From positions 52,944-116,943 of the forward strand of contig MGWS01000018.1 in the NCBI GenBank assembly GCA_001801105.1: a DNA stretch of 64,000 nt. The letters run 5' to 3'. Made by a program: the position numbers and the translations under genes. The stretch's first letter is position 1, and each line of letters opens with the position of its first letter. A model generated the notes under the pieces. It was not told the origin of the DNA. It worked only from the letters and a program-made list of their open reading frames with translations, and made no database searches. Shown one piece after another: positions 19,210 to 29,268 of this stretch. The stretch is from Gallionellales bacterium GWA2_60_18 (GTDB taxonomy: Bacteria > Pseudomonadota > Gammaproteobacteria > Burkholderiales > Gallionellaceae).

Positions 19210-19320
19210 TAAAAAATGCCCCTGGACCAAAGGGGATAAAGGCCAGGGGCAAAGCCTTAATCAGGGATCAAGGCGCACGTTCAGGGAGGAGAAACGTGGA
19301 GCGGTTTTCACCGCACGCAA
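19210..19320 (+). ncRNA. Structured RNA, probable hemB leader or independent small RNA
   Basis: Three hairpins are visible in the engB-hemB gap. The first pairs TGCCCCTGG.CC (19217-19228) with GGCCAGGGGCA (19241-19251). The second pairs CACGTT (19276-19281) with AACGTG (19293-19298) and exposes GGGAGGA in its loop. The third pairs GCGG (19301-19304) with CCGC (19311-19314). A hemB RNA motif has been described upstream of hemB in Burkholderia; I cannot confirm this is the same motif. No clear terminator T-run follows, so a cis-acting leader is favoured. Confidence 0.5.
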
Positions 19321-19368
19321 ACTCTGACGGAACGACATAAAAATAGTTCCATTACTTCACGAAAATAG

Positions 19369-20386
<1,018 letters not shown>

Positions 20387-20388
<2 letters not shown>

Positions 20389-20415
20389 GTGCAATAAGCA
20401 TTGCTTATTGCACCT
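20387..20415. terminator. 29-base near-perfect palindrome at the hemB stop
   Basis: AGGTGCAATAAGCA (20387-20400) and TGCTTATTGCACCT (20402-20415) are perfectly complementary around a single central T. It begins inside the hemB stop codon. It could act as a hairpin terminator, although no T-run follows, or mark the edge of inserted DNA carrying the next gene. Confidence 0.45.
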
Positions 20416-20431
20416 ATCATCCGTGCGCGAA

Positions 20432-20908
20432 ATGAGCACCAAGGTGCGCCTATTTGACATTAGTTCGCCGGACGAATTCTTTCGAGTAATCTGTCGGGCA
20501 GCTAAGTTACTCAGGTCTGCTCAAGCAAAGGAGACTGAACGCCTCCTTTTCATAATCTTTGGCCTTAATCACCTACGAGAGTGGATTGCACCCGACTACA
20601 AAGCGGGTTTACCGGAGACATCGGAAGAGCATTTTTTTGAAGCTATCTACAAACTTGATTCTTTCAAGCTGCTAAATGCGATCTGCAATCACACTAAACA
20701 TCTTCGGCCATTCTCTGGCTGCGTTGAAACCAAGTACGGCCTGAAAATTAGCGAATGGCCTGACATTGATTCAGTTGCCAGTTTTGATGATGGGCCTCCG
20801 TCTGGATATAGCGTGGATGGTTGCGATGTGCTCGATGCTATTGACGAGGTGACAAGGTTCTACGATGAAGAATGGTTTTCAATGCCAGCGCGTGCTACAA
20901 GTAAATAG
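20432..20908 (+). CDS. Hypothetical protein, probably acquired
   Basis: A 158-residue soluble protein that I do not recognise. It is rich in charged and aromatic residues, with helix-forming stretches (ERLLFIIFGLNHLREWIAP, FKLLNAICNHTKHLRPF). The NHTKH segment recalls all-helical HEPN-like proteins, but that is weak. Base composition is clearly lower in G+C than the surrounding housekeeping genes. It lies between the palindrome at hemB and a repeat element, fitting an inserted cargo gene. ATG at 20432 is chosen; TTG at 20408 is an alternative. Confidence 0.55.
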   Translation: MSTKVRLFDISSPDEFFRVICRAAKLLRSAQAKETERLLFIIFGLNHLREWIAPDYKAGLPETSEEHFFEAIYKLDSFKLLNAICNHTKHLRPFSGCVETKYGLKISEWPDIDSVASFDDGPPSGYSVDGCDVLDAIDEVTRFYDEEWFSMPARATSK

Positions 20909-20929
20909 TTGGGCGTAGCGCTACCCATC

Positions 20930-21190
20930 AAAAACCGCCGGGGGTTGCCCGGCAGCAAGTTACCTTCTTTTGCTTCGCCAAAAGAAGGTAACCGAAGAAA
21001 AGGCGACCCCGGTTTGCCGCCCCTTCGGGGTTCCCTGCGTTGCTCAAACGGTCAGGCGGCTGCGGAACTCGCGCTACGCGCTCAGACAGTCCTCGCCGAA
21101 ACCCCCTGACCGTTCTCCGCTACTCGGCGGCGCACAGGGGAATAGGAAAAGCGGCTTTTGTGCGCTACGCGCACGATGTTTTTGGCTACG
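20930..21190. repeat. Intergenic repeat element with 14-bp hairpin
   Basis: The 283-base stretch between the orphan gene and the nucleotidyltransferase-like gene has no convincing gene. It contains a perfect stem GTTACCTTCTTTTG (20959-20972) / CAAAAGAAGGTAAC (20979-20992) with loop CTTCGC. G+C-rich blocks follow with CGCTACGCG and GCGCTACGCGC motifs. The composition matches dispersed repeats that often yield spurious short proteins. Confidence 0.5.
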
Positions 21191-21191
21191 C

Positions 21192-21800
21192 CTAGCTCGC
21201 CAGCAGCGCTTCCACCGCCGCAATATCCGCATGCGTCTCCGGGTGGCGGCTGCCGCTGTGGCGGGCGTTCTCCGGCAATACGATGATGTGGGTCTGGATG
21301 CCGGATTCGTCGGTCAGGGTGTAGCTCGGCACACTCTCCTCGTGCCCCCCGATCCGCACCCGCCATTCCCCGTCCTCGAATTCCATATTGTGCTTGAGCA
21401 GGAACAGCAGCACGGCCTTGGCATCGTCGGAGAACAGCATCAGGTTGATGTCGGAATGGATGCCAGCTGTACCGCTCAACACCGAACCCGTCAGGTAGGG
21501 GTTGAACTCTGCCAGTTGTCGCATGGTGAACAGCGCATCTTCGCGCAACTGGCGCAGGATATCGGGGTGGTTGTCGTGCTGGTAAAGCATGCGATAGCTG
21601 TGCAGTGCTTCATCCACCTCCTGATTGCTGGGCAGATGCTGGGTGTCCGACGCGCCGAGTTGCCGTGCAGCCTTGCGTTTGGCGTAGGCATGGTCGGTGA
21701 TGCCGCCCTCGGCCATCAATTTGGCGGCCTGATGCGCGAGCTGTTCGCGCATCAGGTCGCGTCGGCTGGTGTGGTTCCGGGGGGTATGTTCCTTGGGCAT
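21192..21800 (-). CDS. Nucleotidyltransferase-like protein
   Basis: A 202-residue protein. The helical N-terminal half ends in REDALFTMRQLAEFNPYL, followed by TGSVLSGTAGIHSDINLMLF. That resembles the GS-x(n)-G-x-SD-x-D-L active-site motif of the pol-beta-like nucleotidyltransferase fold, but the second aspartate is replaced by asparagine (SDINL). Catalysis may therefore be weak or lost. ATG at 21800 is preferred because longer frames run into mrcA; it begins 10 bases after the mrcA stop, so it is probably co-transcribed with it. Substrate unknown. Confidence 0.6.
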   Translation of the reverse strand: MPKEHTPRNHTSRRDLMREQLAHQAAKLMAEGGITDHAYAKRKAARQLGASDTQHLPSNQEVDEALHSYRMLYQHDNHPDILRQLREDALFTMRQLAEFNPYLTGSVLSGTAGIHSDINLMLFSDDAKAVLLFLLKHNMEFEDGEWRVRIGGHEESVPSYTLTDESGIQTHIIVLPENARHSGSRHPETHADIAAVEALLAS

Positions 21801-21810
21801 GTTCGGGAGA

Positions 21811-24132
21811 TCAGAGCAGTTGATCCAGCAGATTATCGCTTGGTACAGCGGCAGGCTTGCCGCTGTCGTCCAGCAGGGGCATGGTGTTTTCGTCAGGGAT
21901 GTTTTCCTGGTAGAAATATTCCAGCAATGCCCCATTCTCGTCGGGCTTGCCTTCTTCATTGATGCGCAACACTGTCATGTTGTCCGGCATGGGGTAAACC
22001 GCCGGTGGCACGTCCTTGAGGATGTTGGCCATATAGTCCATCCAGATCGGTAGCGCCGCGCCACCGCCGGTTTCCTTGTCGCCCAGGCTGCGCGGCTGGT
22101 CGAAACCCATCCAGGCGATGCCGACGATGGTGGGCTGGAAACCGCAGAACCAGGCATCCATCGAGTCGCTGGTGGTGCCGGTCTTGCCGGCCAGGTCGTT
22201 GCGCCCGAGCTGCATGGCGCGGATGGCGGTGCCGTGTCTCACCACGTCCTGCATCATGTTGACCATGGTGAAGGCGTTGCGCACGTCGATGACCCGCTCG
22301 GCATTTTTTCCGGCCACCGCCGGGGCGGCCTGGCTGATCACGTTGCCCTGGGCATCTTCGATACGCTGGATCAGGTGGGGCATCACGCGAAAGCCGCCGT
22401 TGGCAAACACCGAGTAGCCGGCCAGCATCTGCAACGATGTCACCGAGCCTGCACCCAGCGCCATGGTCAGGTATGGCGGATGTTTGGCGGCATCGAAGCC
22501 GAACTTGGTGATGTAGTCCTGGGCATATTGCGGTGTGATGGATTGCAGGATACGGATGGAAACCAGGTTTTTCGACCTGGTCAGCGCCTGGCGCATGCGC
22601 ATCGGGCCGGCGAATTCATCTTCAAAGTTCTTTGGCTGCCAGGGCTCGCTGCCGGTCTGTTCGGCATCGAAGAACAGCGGCGCGTCATTGATCAGCGTGG
22701 CGGGCGTGAAGCCCTTTTCCAGCGCGGCGGAATAGATGAAGGGCTTGAGGCTAGAGCCCGGCTGGCGCCATGCTTGAGTGACGCGGTTGAACTGGTTGTG
22801 GTTGAAGTCGAATCCGCCTACCAATGCATAAATGGCTCCGTCGCGCGGATTGCCGGAAATGAAAGCGGCCTCTACCTGCGGCAGCTGGCTGATTTGCCAG
22901 CTATCTTTCTCTTCTTTCTGCAATCTGATTACGGAGCCTGCATTGATGCGCTGGTTCAACGCTACCCTGCTGCCCAGAGCGCGACGCACGAAGCTCAGGG
23001 CGTTGCCGCTGATCTCGGCCAGTGCGCCTCCCTTGACATAGGCGCGAATCGATTTGGGCGAGGCTTCCAGCACGACGGCGGGGATCAGGCCATTGCTCTC
23101 GGTGTATTCCTGCAGGGCTTCCTCCAGATATTCTTCGCTGCCGCCCTTTTGCAGATCGACAAAACCTTCCGGGCCGCGGTAGCCGTGGCGCCGGTCATAC
23201 TCCAGCACACCCTTGCGAAGGGCTTGTTGGGCGGCAAGCTGATCCTGCTGCCTGATGGTGGTATAGACCCGGTAACCTCCCGTATAGGCATCTTCCTGGT
23301 ATTTCTGGTACATGGCCTGACGCACCATTTCGGAAACATAGTCCGACTTGACGCCGGATTCCCGATTGTCGCGGTCGTTTACGAGGGGTTGCTGTTGCGC
23401 GGTATCGAGCTGTTCGTCGTTGATGAAATGCAGTTCGTGCATGCGGCGCAGGACATAAAGCTGGCGCAGCTTGGCGCGCTTGGGGTTGACGATCGGATTG
23501 TAAAGGGACGGTGCCTTGGGCAGGCCGGCGAGCATGGCGGCCTCGGCCAGCGTCAGTTTGTCGAGCGGTTTGCCATAATATATCTGGGAGGCTGCCGCAA
23601 AACCATAAGCGCGTTGTCCGAGATATATCTGGTTAAGGTAGAGTTGCAGGATCTCGTCCTTGCTCAGGTTGTGCTCGATCTTGAAGGCCAGCAACATCTC
23701 ATTGAACTTGCGCGTCATGGTCTTTTCCTTGGACAGGAAAAAGTTGCGCGCCACTTGCATGGTGATCGTACTTGCGCCCTGCCTGGCGCCGCCCGAAGTG
23801 AAATTGGAAACCGCCGCGCGCAGCACGCCGGCATAATCGACCCCGCCGTGTTCATAGAAACGGTCATCCTCGGCGGCGAGGACGGCCTTTTTCATCACGT
23901 CGGGCACTTCGGCGATCTTGATCAGCGCGCGGCGCTCTTCGCCGAATTCGCTGAGCAGGACGCCTTCGGCGGTGTAGATACGTAGCGGAATCTTGGGATT
24001 GTAAGCGGTCAGCGTTTCCAGTGATGGCAGGGTCGGGTAGACCAGCATCACTGCCAGCCCTAGCAGGAGGGCCGGGAGCAGCAGCAGGGTCAGCGCGACA
24101 AGAAGCGGAAGCAGCCAGCGACGGGAAGACAT
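21811..24132 (-). CDS. mrcA: Penicillin-binding protein 1A, bifunctional peptidoglycan synthase
   Basis: A 773-residue class A penicillin-binding protein. An N-terminal membrane helix (about residues 6-32) anchors it. The glycosyltransferase domain shows EDDRFYEHGGVDYAG, GASTITMQVARN and KFNEMLLAFKIE. The transpeptidase has SSLKPF (catalytic Ser, SxxK), SKN and KTGTT. An OB-like linker between them carries the PBP1A-type insertion. It is divergent from pilMNOPQ, an arrangement common in proteobacteria. Confidence 0.95.
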   Translation of the reverse strand: MSSRRWLLPLLVALTLLLLPALLLGLAVMLVYPTLPSLETLTAYNPKIPLRIYTAEGVLLSEFGEERRALIKIAEVPDVMKKAVLAAEDDRFYEHGGVDYAGVLRAAVSNFTSGGARQGASTITMQVARNFFLSKEKTMTRKFNEMLLAFKIEHNLSKDEILQLYLNQIYLGQRAYGFAAASQIYYGKPLDKLTLAEAAMLAGLPKAPSLYNPIVNPKRAKLRQLYVLRRMHELHFINDEQLDTAQQQPLVNDRDNRESGVKSDYVSEMVRQAMYQKYQEDAYTGGYRVYTTIRQQDQLAAQQALRKGVLEYDRRHGYRGPEGFVDLQKGGSEEYLEEALQEYTESNGLIPAVVLEASPKSIRAYVKGGALAEISGNALSFVRRALGSRVALNQRINAGSVIRLQKEEKDSWQISQLPQVEAAFISGNPRDGAIYALVGGFDFNHNQFNRVTQAWRQPGSSLKPFIYSAALEKGFTPATLINDAPLFFDAEQTGSEPWQPKNFEDEFAGPMRMRQALTRSKNLVSIRILQSITPQYAQDYITKFGFDAAKHPPYLTMALGAGSVTSLQMLAGYSVFANGGFRVMPHLIQRIEDAQGNVISQAAPAVAGKNAERVIDVRNAFTMVNMMQDVVRHGTAIRAMQLGRNDLAGKTGTTSDSMDAWFCGFQPTIVGIAWMGFDQPRSLGDKETGGGAALPIWMDYMANILKDVPPAVYPMPDNMTVLRINEEGKPDENGALLEYFYQENIPDENTMPLLDDSGKPAAVPSDNLLDQLL

Positions 24133-24185
24133 GGGCAGTTGTCCGAAAGGAAGTAAAGGTGTTATGGTGCGGAAAGCGAGGCGAG

Positions 24186-24246
24186 ATTATATCGGCTATG
24201 CGCGGCCATGAAATAGCTTTACACGATTTATGGTTGTTGCTAGGAT
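24186..24246. promoter_or_regulatory. Divergent sigma-70 promoters for mrcA and the pil operon
   Basis: For pilM on the plus strand, TTTACA (24218-24223) and TAGGAT (24241-24246) are 17 bases apart. For mrcA on the minus strand, TATAAT is read from 24191 to 24186, with TTTCAT at 24213-24208 and a 16-base spacer. They are close enough for regulators to affect both. Confidence 0.45.
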
Positions 24247-24283
24247 TTAAGCCACTTTAATAGGAAAGAGTTCTAACCGGCCT

Positions 24284-25384
24284 ATGCCCAAAGTGAATTT
24301 TGACATCCCGCTGGACTTTCTGCATGCTGCTACGCCACCCTTGGTCGGCGTGGATATCAGCTCGTCCTCGGTCAAGATGGTCGAATTGAGCGAGGCGCCA
24401 AAAAAGGGCGGTTACATCGTGGAGCGTTATGCGATCGAATCGCTTCCCAAGGACGCGGTCAGCGATGGCAACATCAACAACCTCGAAGCCGTTTCGGATA
24501 GTCTGCAACGTGCCTGGAAACGGATGGGCACGCGTATCAGGAACATCAGTTTGGCGCTTCCTGCCGCAGCGGTAATCACCAAGAAGATTCTGTTGCCTGC
24601 CGGTATGCGCGAGGAAGACCTGGAATACCAGGTCGAATCGGAGGCCAACCAGTATATCCCGTTCGCGCTGGAGGAGGTCAACCTGGACTTTCAGGTGATC
24701 GGTCCGGCACCCGGCAATCCGGAAGAGATCGAAGTGCTGCTGGCCGCTTCGCGCAAGGCGAACGTCGAGGATCGTGTCGCAGCTGCCCAGGTGGCCGGAC
24801 TGAAGGCGGTCGTGGTGGATGTCGAGCCTTATGCGGCCGAGATGGCATTCGACCAGATTCGCGCCCAGCTGCCGGACGGTGCGGTCGACAAATGTGTGGC
24901 GCTGGTGGATATCGGCGCGAGCGTGATGAACGTGAATGTGCTGCGCAACGGACAATCTGTCTACACCCGCGATCAGCAGGTCGGCGGCAATCAATTGACC
25001 CAGCAGATACAGGGCGTATTCGGCCTGTCTGCCGATGAGGCCGAATCGGCCAAACGCAATGGCGGGCTGCCGGATAACTACGAGAGCGATGTGCTGACGC
25101 CCTTCCGCGAGAACGTGGTGATGGAAATCGCGCGCGCGTTGCAGTTCTTCTTCACCTCTACCCAATATAACGAAGTGGATTACATCGTGCTCGCCGGCGG
25201 ATGCGCGGTGTTGCCAGGCCTGGACGATGCCGTGGCGACCCGCACCCAGGTGAGCACCATGGTGGCGAACCCGTTCGCCCTGATGACTTTGTCGAGCCGC
25301 ATCAAGCCGCGCCAGTTGCAGGCCGATGCGCCTTCGCTGATCGTGGCGTGCGGCTTGGCCATGCGGAGGTTCGATCCGTCATGA
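24284..25384 (+). CDS. pilM: Type IV pilus assembly protein PilM
   Basis: A 366-residue cytoplasmic actin-like ATPase that binds the PilN N-terminus under the inner membrane. Motifs: VGVDISSSSVKMVEL (phosphate-1), VALVDIGASVMNVNVL (phosphate-2) and IVLAGGCAVLPGLD (adenosine). It is the first gene of pilMNOPQ; the stop shares ATGA with pilN. Confidence 0.94.
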   Translation: MPKVNFDIPLDFLHAATPPLVGVDISSSSVKMVELSEAPKKGGYIVERYAIESLPKDAVSDGNINNLEAVSDSLQRAWKRMGTRIRNISLALPAAAVITKKILLPAGMREEDLEYQVESEANQYIPFALEEVNLDFQVIGPAPGNPEEIEVLLAASRKANVEDRVAAAQVAGLKAVVVDVEPYAAEMAFDQIRAQLPDGAVDKCVALVDIGASVMNVNVLRNGQSVYTRDQQVGGNQLTQQIQGVFGLSADEAESAKRNGGLPDNYESDVLTPFRENVVMEIARALQFFFTSTQYNEVDYIVLAGGCAVLPGLDDAVATRTQVSTMVANPFALMTLSSRIKPRQLQADAPSLIVACGLAMRRFDPS

Positions 25385-25980
25385 TACGCATAAACCTGTT
25401 GCCGCATCGTGCCGAGAAGCGCCGCGCCCGCCAGGTGCAGTTTGCCGCGCTCAGCCTGATTTCCCTCGCGTTGGGCGCTTTTCTGGTGGGGTTCGTGCAT
25501 GTCGCGATCGGCACCCAGATATCCTATCAGGAGCGGCGCAACGAATATCTGAAGCATGAGACCGCGATCCTCGACAAACAGATCGAGGAGATCAAGAAAC
25601 TGCGCGATCAGACGCGATCATTGCTGGCGCGCAAGGATGCGGTTGAAAAACTGCAGAACGACCGTTCCGACGTGGTGCATCTGCTGGACCAGATGTTGCG
25701 CATCCTGCCGGATGGCGTGTATCTCAAGACGCTCAAACAGGCCGGCACCAGGATCAACATGGTCGGCTATGCGCAATCCAACGCGCGCATCTCCACGCTG
25801 ATGCGCGCGATCGAGGATTCCCCGTGGCTGATGTCCCCCGCCTTAGTGGAAATCCACGCCACCAGTGCAGGCGGCGCACGGGTGAGCCAATTCACGCTGA
25901 CCTTCAGCCTGGAAAAGACCAAGCCGGCAGCGCCCGCCGTTGCACCTGCCAAACCCAAGTCGGCAGGCGCGAAGGGTTGA
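25381..25980 (+). CDS. pilN: Type IV pilus inner-membrane protein PilN
   Basis: A 199-residue bitopic membrane protein. The N-terminal INLLPHRAEKRR motif is the PilM-binding peptide. One membrane helix (about residues 20-43), a coiled coil (50-90) and a periplasmic ferredoxin-like domain follow. The C-terminal Ala/Pro/Lys tail is low complexity. It overlaps pilM by four bases. Confidence 0.94.
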   Translation: MIRINLLPHRAEKRRARQVQFAALSLISLALGAFLVGFVHVAIGTQISYQERRNEYLKHETAILDKQIEEIKKLRDQTRSLLARKDAVEKLQNDRSDVVHLLDQMLRILPDGVYLKTLKQAGTRINMVGYAQSNARISTLMRAIEDSPWLMSPALVEIHATSAGGARVSQFTLTFSLEKTKPAAPAVAPAKPKSAGAKG

Positions 25981-25984
25981 TGCC

Positions 25985-26611
25985 ATGATGAAACTCGAAG
26001 ACCTGAAAAGCCTGAACCCGAAAAACCCGGGAGCATGGCCTTGGCCGGCGAAGATACTGGCTTTCATCACCCTGTTCAGCTCCGTGGTGGTCGCCGGCGC
26101 ACTGTTCGACTGGCAGGGAGAATGGGGAAAGCTGCAAACCGTCAAGAAGGAAGAAGGTGGCCTCAAGGAAACTTTCCTGAACAAGAAAAGGGAGGCGATC
26201 AATCTCGATCTGATCAAGAAACAACTCATCGAGACGCAGGCATCGTTCGGCGCGCTGCTCAAGCAGTTGCCGAGCAAATCAGAAATGGATGCGTTATTGA
26301 CCGACATCAACCAGGCCGGGTTGGGGCGCGGGTTGCAGTTCGAATTGTTCAAGCCGGGTGCAGAGAAGGTGAATGGCGCGTTCGCCGAGCAGCCGATCAC
26401 GCTGAAAGTGACCGGAAACTATGATGACCTCGGCAAGTTTTCCAGCGATATCGCCATGTTGCCGCGCATCGTCACGCTCAACAACATATCGATCACCCCG
26501 TCGGGCAACGTGCTGACCATGAATGCCGTCGCCAAGACGTTCCGCTATCTGGACGAAAAAGAGTTGGCGGCGAAGAAACCGGCAGCCAAGAAAAAAGGAA
26601 AGAAAAAATGA
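25985..26611 (+). CDS. pilO: Type IV pilus inner-membrane protein PilO
   Basis: A 208-residue partner of PilN. One membrane helix (about residues 20-40) is followed by a coiled coil and a periplasmic domain (PITLKVTGNYDDLGKFSSDIAMLPRIVTL) typical of PilO. The C-terminus is very lysine-rich. ATG at 25985 is adjacent to a second ATG at 25988; either may be used. It overlaps pilP by four bases. Confidence 0.94.
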   Translation: MMKLEDLKSLNPKNPGAWPWPAKILAFITLFSSVVVAGALFDWQGEWGKLQTVKKEEGGLKETFLNKKREAINLDLIKKQLIETQASFGALLKQLPSKSEMDALLTDINQAGLGRGLQFELFKPGAEKVNGAFAEQPITLKVTGNYDDLGKFSSDIAMLPRIVTLNNISITPSGNVLTMNAVAKTFRYLDEKELAAKKPAAKKKGKKK

Positions 26612-27120
26612 GATCGGCGCCTTTCTTGCTGCTGGTTTCGATATTGCTGGCCGCCTGTGGCGGTGAGGAGTTCCAAGATCTGCGCGACTTCGTCAAGAAT
26701 GCCGGGGCGGACATGCGCGGCAAGATCCCGCCACCGCCGGAGATAAAGCCCTATGAACCTTTTGTTTACAACAACGATGCCGACCTGCCCAATCCGTTCA
26801 AGCCGCGCAAACCGGAATTGCGCACCGGCGGACAAGGCGGCATCAACCAGCCGGATCTGGCCCGCCCCAGAGAGGCGCTCGAGGAATTTCCGCTCGAAAG
26901 CCTCAAGATGGTGGGATATCTTTACCAGAATAACGTCGGCTATGCGGTGATCCGCGCGCCTGACCGCAAGTTGCACCGGGTCAAGGCCGGCAACTATGTC
27001 GGCATGAATTTCGGCCTGATCCAGGAAGTGACCGATACCGGAGCGACGATCAAGGAAATGGTACAGGACAGCGTCGGCGACTGGAACGAGCGCGACAGCA
27101 GCCTGCAATTACTCGAATGA
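26608..27120 (+). CDS. pilP: Type IV pilus lipoprotein PilP
   Basis: A 170-residue lipoprotein linking the PilNO complex to the PilQ secretin. The signal peptide ends in a lipobox LLAAC with lipidated Cys17. A proline-rich linker is followed by the beta-sandwich domain (LKMVGYLYQNNVGYAVIRAPD, HRVKAGNYVGMNFG). The order pilO-pilP-pilQ is conserved. Confidence 0.94.
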   Translation: MRSAPFLLLVSILLAACGGEEFQDLRDFVKNAGADMRGKIPPPPEIKPYEPFVYNNDADLPNPFKPRKPELRTGGQGGINQPDLARPREALEEFPLESLKMVGYLYQNNVGYAVIRAPDRKLHRVKAGNYVGMNFGLIQEVTDTGATIKEMVQDSVGDWNERDSSLQLLE

Positions 27121-27134
27121 TTGAGGGAGGAAAG

Positions 27135-29195
27135 ATGAGACACCTTAACAACACACTTGGCGGCATGATCCGGGTGCTGGTCGCGCTCATCGCATCCAGC
27201 CTGTTTATTGCACAGGCGCAGGCCGACGCGCAGAACAGCATCACCGCGCTGAGCGCCAGCAGCGGCGGCGACGGGACGACCGTTATCAAGGTCGAGCTGA
27301 TGCAGCCGCTGGCCAATGTGCCGGCCGGATTCACCATCAATACCCCGCCGCGCATCGCGCTGGACTTTCCCAATACCGCCAACGGCTTGGGCAAGTCCGC
27401 GCAGGAGTTCGGTGAAGGCGGCCTGCGCAGCGCCAATATCGTCCAGGCCGGTACCCGCACCCGCGTGGTGATCAATCTCGACCAGATGCTGCCCTATGAC
27501 ACGAAAATCGACGGCAACAACCTGTTGATCACGTTGCGGGACAGGTCAGCCAGTAGCGGCGCCGGCACCGTGTCCCGTTTCGCCGAAGCCAAGCCGTCTG
27601 CCCAGAAGCATACCTTGCGCGACATCGATTTCCGGCGCGGGCCGAACGGCGAGGCGCGCATTCAGGCCGATCTTTCCGACCCGGGGATCGGTATCGACAT
27701 ACGCCAGCAGGGCACTTCGCTGATCGTCGAGTTCCTGAAGACCAGCTTGCCGCGCAACCTGCAACGCAAACTGGACGTGGTCGATTTCGCCACCCCGGTG
27801 CAGGCGGTGGACACGTTCGCGCAGAACGATAACGTGCGCATGGTGATCGAGCCGAAGGGGCTGTGGGAACATTCCGCCTACCAGACCGACAACAAGTTCA
27901 TTATCGAGGTGAAACCGGTCGCCGACGACCCCAACAAGCTGGTCAAGGGCAGCCAGACCGGTTACGCGGGTGAAAAGCTGACCCTCAATTTCCAGAAGAT
28001 CGACGTGCGCGAGGCGCTGAACGTGATCGCTGACTTCACCGAATTGAACATGGTCATCAGCGATACGGTGAGCGGCAACATCACCTTGCGCCTGAAAGAC
28101 GTGCCGTGGGATCAGGCGCTGGACATTATCCTGCAGAGCCGCGGTCTGGACATGCGCAAGAACGGCAACGTGATTCAGGTCGCGCCGCGTGCGGAGATCG
28201 CCGCCAAGGAAAAGATCAACCTGACCGCCAAGCAGGAGATTTCCGATCTGGAAGAGGTGCGTACTGAAAGCTTCCAGTTGAGCTATCAGAAGGGCGACGA
28301 CATGATCAAGATGCTGACTGGCGGCAAGCAGAGCATCCTGTCCAAGCGCGGTAGCGCGATGGTCGACCAGCGCACCAACACCCTGTTCGTGCAGGAAACG
28401 CCGTCCCGCCTCGAGGAGGTGCGCAAACTGATCAAACAGATCGACGTGCCGGTGCGCCAGGTGATGATAGAGGCGCGCATCGTCGAGGCCAGCGACAAAT
28501 TCGGCAGAAATCTGGGGGTCAAGCTGGGTTACACCAGCGTCGCCCCGGCAGCGAATCCTGGACCGAACGATATCAAAGGGCCTTTTGGCGGCGGCACATT
28601 TACTGGAACTAATGTGAATCTTCCCGCTGCTGCCGCCGCCGGTACCTTCTCCATGATCCTGTTCAATTCTGCAGCGACCAGACTGCTCAACCTTGAACTG
28701 ACCGCGCTGGAAACCGACAGCAAGGGCAAAATCATTTCCAGTCCGCGCGTGGTGACGGCCGACAATGTCGAGGCGACCATCGAGCAGGGTACGGAAGTGC
28801 CCTACCAGCAGGCCTCCAGCAGCGGTGCGACCACTACCGCCTTCAAGAAGGCGACCCTGAGCCTCAAGGTCACCCCGCAGATCACGCCGGATGACAACGT
28901 GATGATGAGCGTGGATGTCACCAAGGATTCGGTCGGCGGTACCACCTTCAACGGCGTACCGACCATAGATACCAACAAGGTGAGCACCCAGGTGCTGGTG
29001 GAGAACGGCGGCACGGTAGTGATTGGCGGAGTCTATGCCCAGACCGACACGACCACGGTCAACAAGGTGCCGGTGCTGGGCGATGTGCCGGTACTGGGCA
29101 ATTTGTTCAAGAAAACCGACCGCACCGACAACAAGAGTGAGCTGCTGATCTTCATCTCGCCCAGGATCATGAAGGATGCGCTGAAGCTGCGCTGA
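27135..29195 (+). CDS. pilQ: Type IV pilus secretin PilQ
   Basis: A 686-residue outer-membrane secretin forming the pilus exit channel. A signal peptide (cleavage about Ala30) is followed by AMIN-type peptidoglycan-binding region(s), an STN/N0 domain (KLTLNFQKIDVREALNVIADFT), an N1 domain and the secretin core (KIISSPRVVTADNVEATIEQG to SELLIFISPRI). ATG at 27135 is preferred over 27117 because GGGAGG at 27125-27130 is correctly placed for it. A strong terminator follows. Confidence 0.95.
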   Translation: MRHLNNTLGGMIRVLVALIASSLFIAQAQADAQNSITALSASSGGDGTTVIKVELMQPLANVPAGFTINTPPRIALDFPNTANGLGKSAQEFGEGGLRSANIVQAGTRTRVVINLDQMLPYDTKIDGNNLLITLRDRSASSGAGTVSRFAEAKPSAQKHTLRDIDFRRGPNGEARIQADLSDPGIGIDIRQQGTSLIVEFLKTSLPRNLQRKLDVVDFATPVQAVDTFAQNDNVRMVIEPKGLWEHSAYQTDNKFIIEVKPVADDPNKLVKGSQTGYAGEKLTLNFQKIDVREALNVIADFTELNMVISDTVSGNITLRLKDVPWDQALDIILQSRGLDMRKNGNVIQVAPRAEIAAKEKINLTAKQEISDLEEVRTESFQLSYQKGDDMIKMLTGGKQSILSKRGSAMVDQRTNTLFVQETPSRLEEVRKLIKQIDVPVRQVMIEARIVEASDKFGRNLGVKLGYTSVAPAANPGPNDIKGPFGGGTFTGTNVNLPAAAAAGTFSMILFNSAATRLLNLELTALETDSKGKIISSPRVVTADNVEATIEQGTEVPYQQASSSGATTTAFKKATLSLKVTPQITPDDNVMMSVDVTKDSVGGTTFNGVPTIDTNKVSTQVLVENGGTVVIGGVYAQTDTTTVNKVPVLGDVPVLGNLFKKTDRTDNKSELLIFISPRIMKDALKLR

Positions 29196-29217
29196 TCCGC
29201 ACAATTCGTGCATGGAC

Positions 29218-29249
29218 GGAAGCCCGGCCAGAGCCGGGCTTCCGCTTTT
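29218..29249 (+). terminator. Rho-independent terminator after pilQ
   Basis: GGAAGCCCGGC (29218-29228) pairs with GCCGGGCTTCC (29233-29243) across a CAGA loop, followed by GCTTTT. It separates the pil operon from aroK. Confidence 0.85.
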
Positions 29250-29268
29250 ATCGTTTACAATATGCGGC

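Noticed and set aside
20970..21962. 330-codon plus-strand frame
   Set aside because: Begins in the repeat block and then runs antisense to the nucleotidyltransferase-like gene and mrcA.
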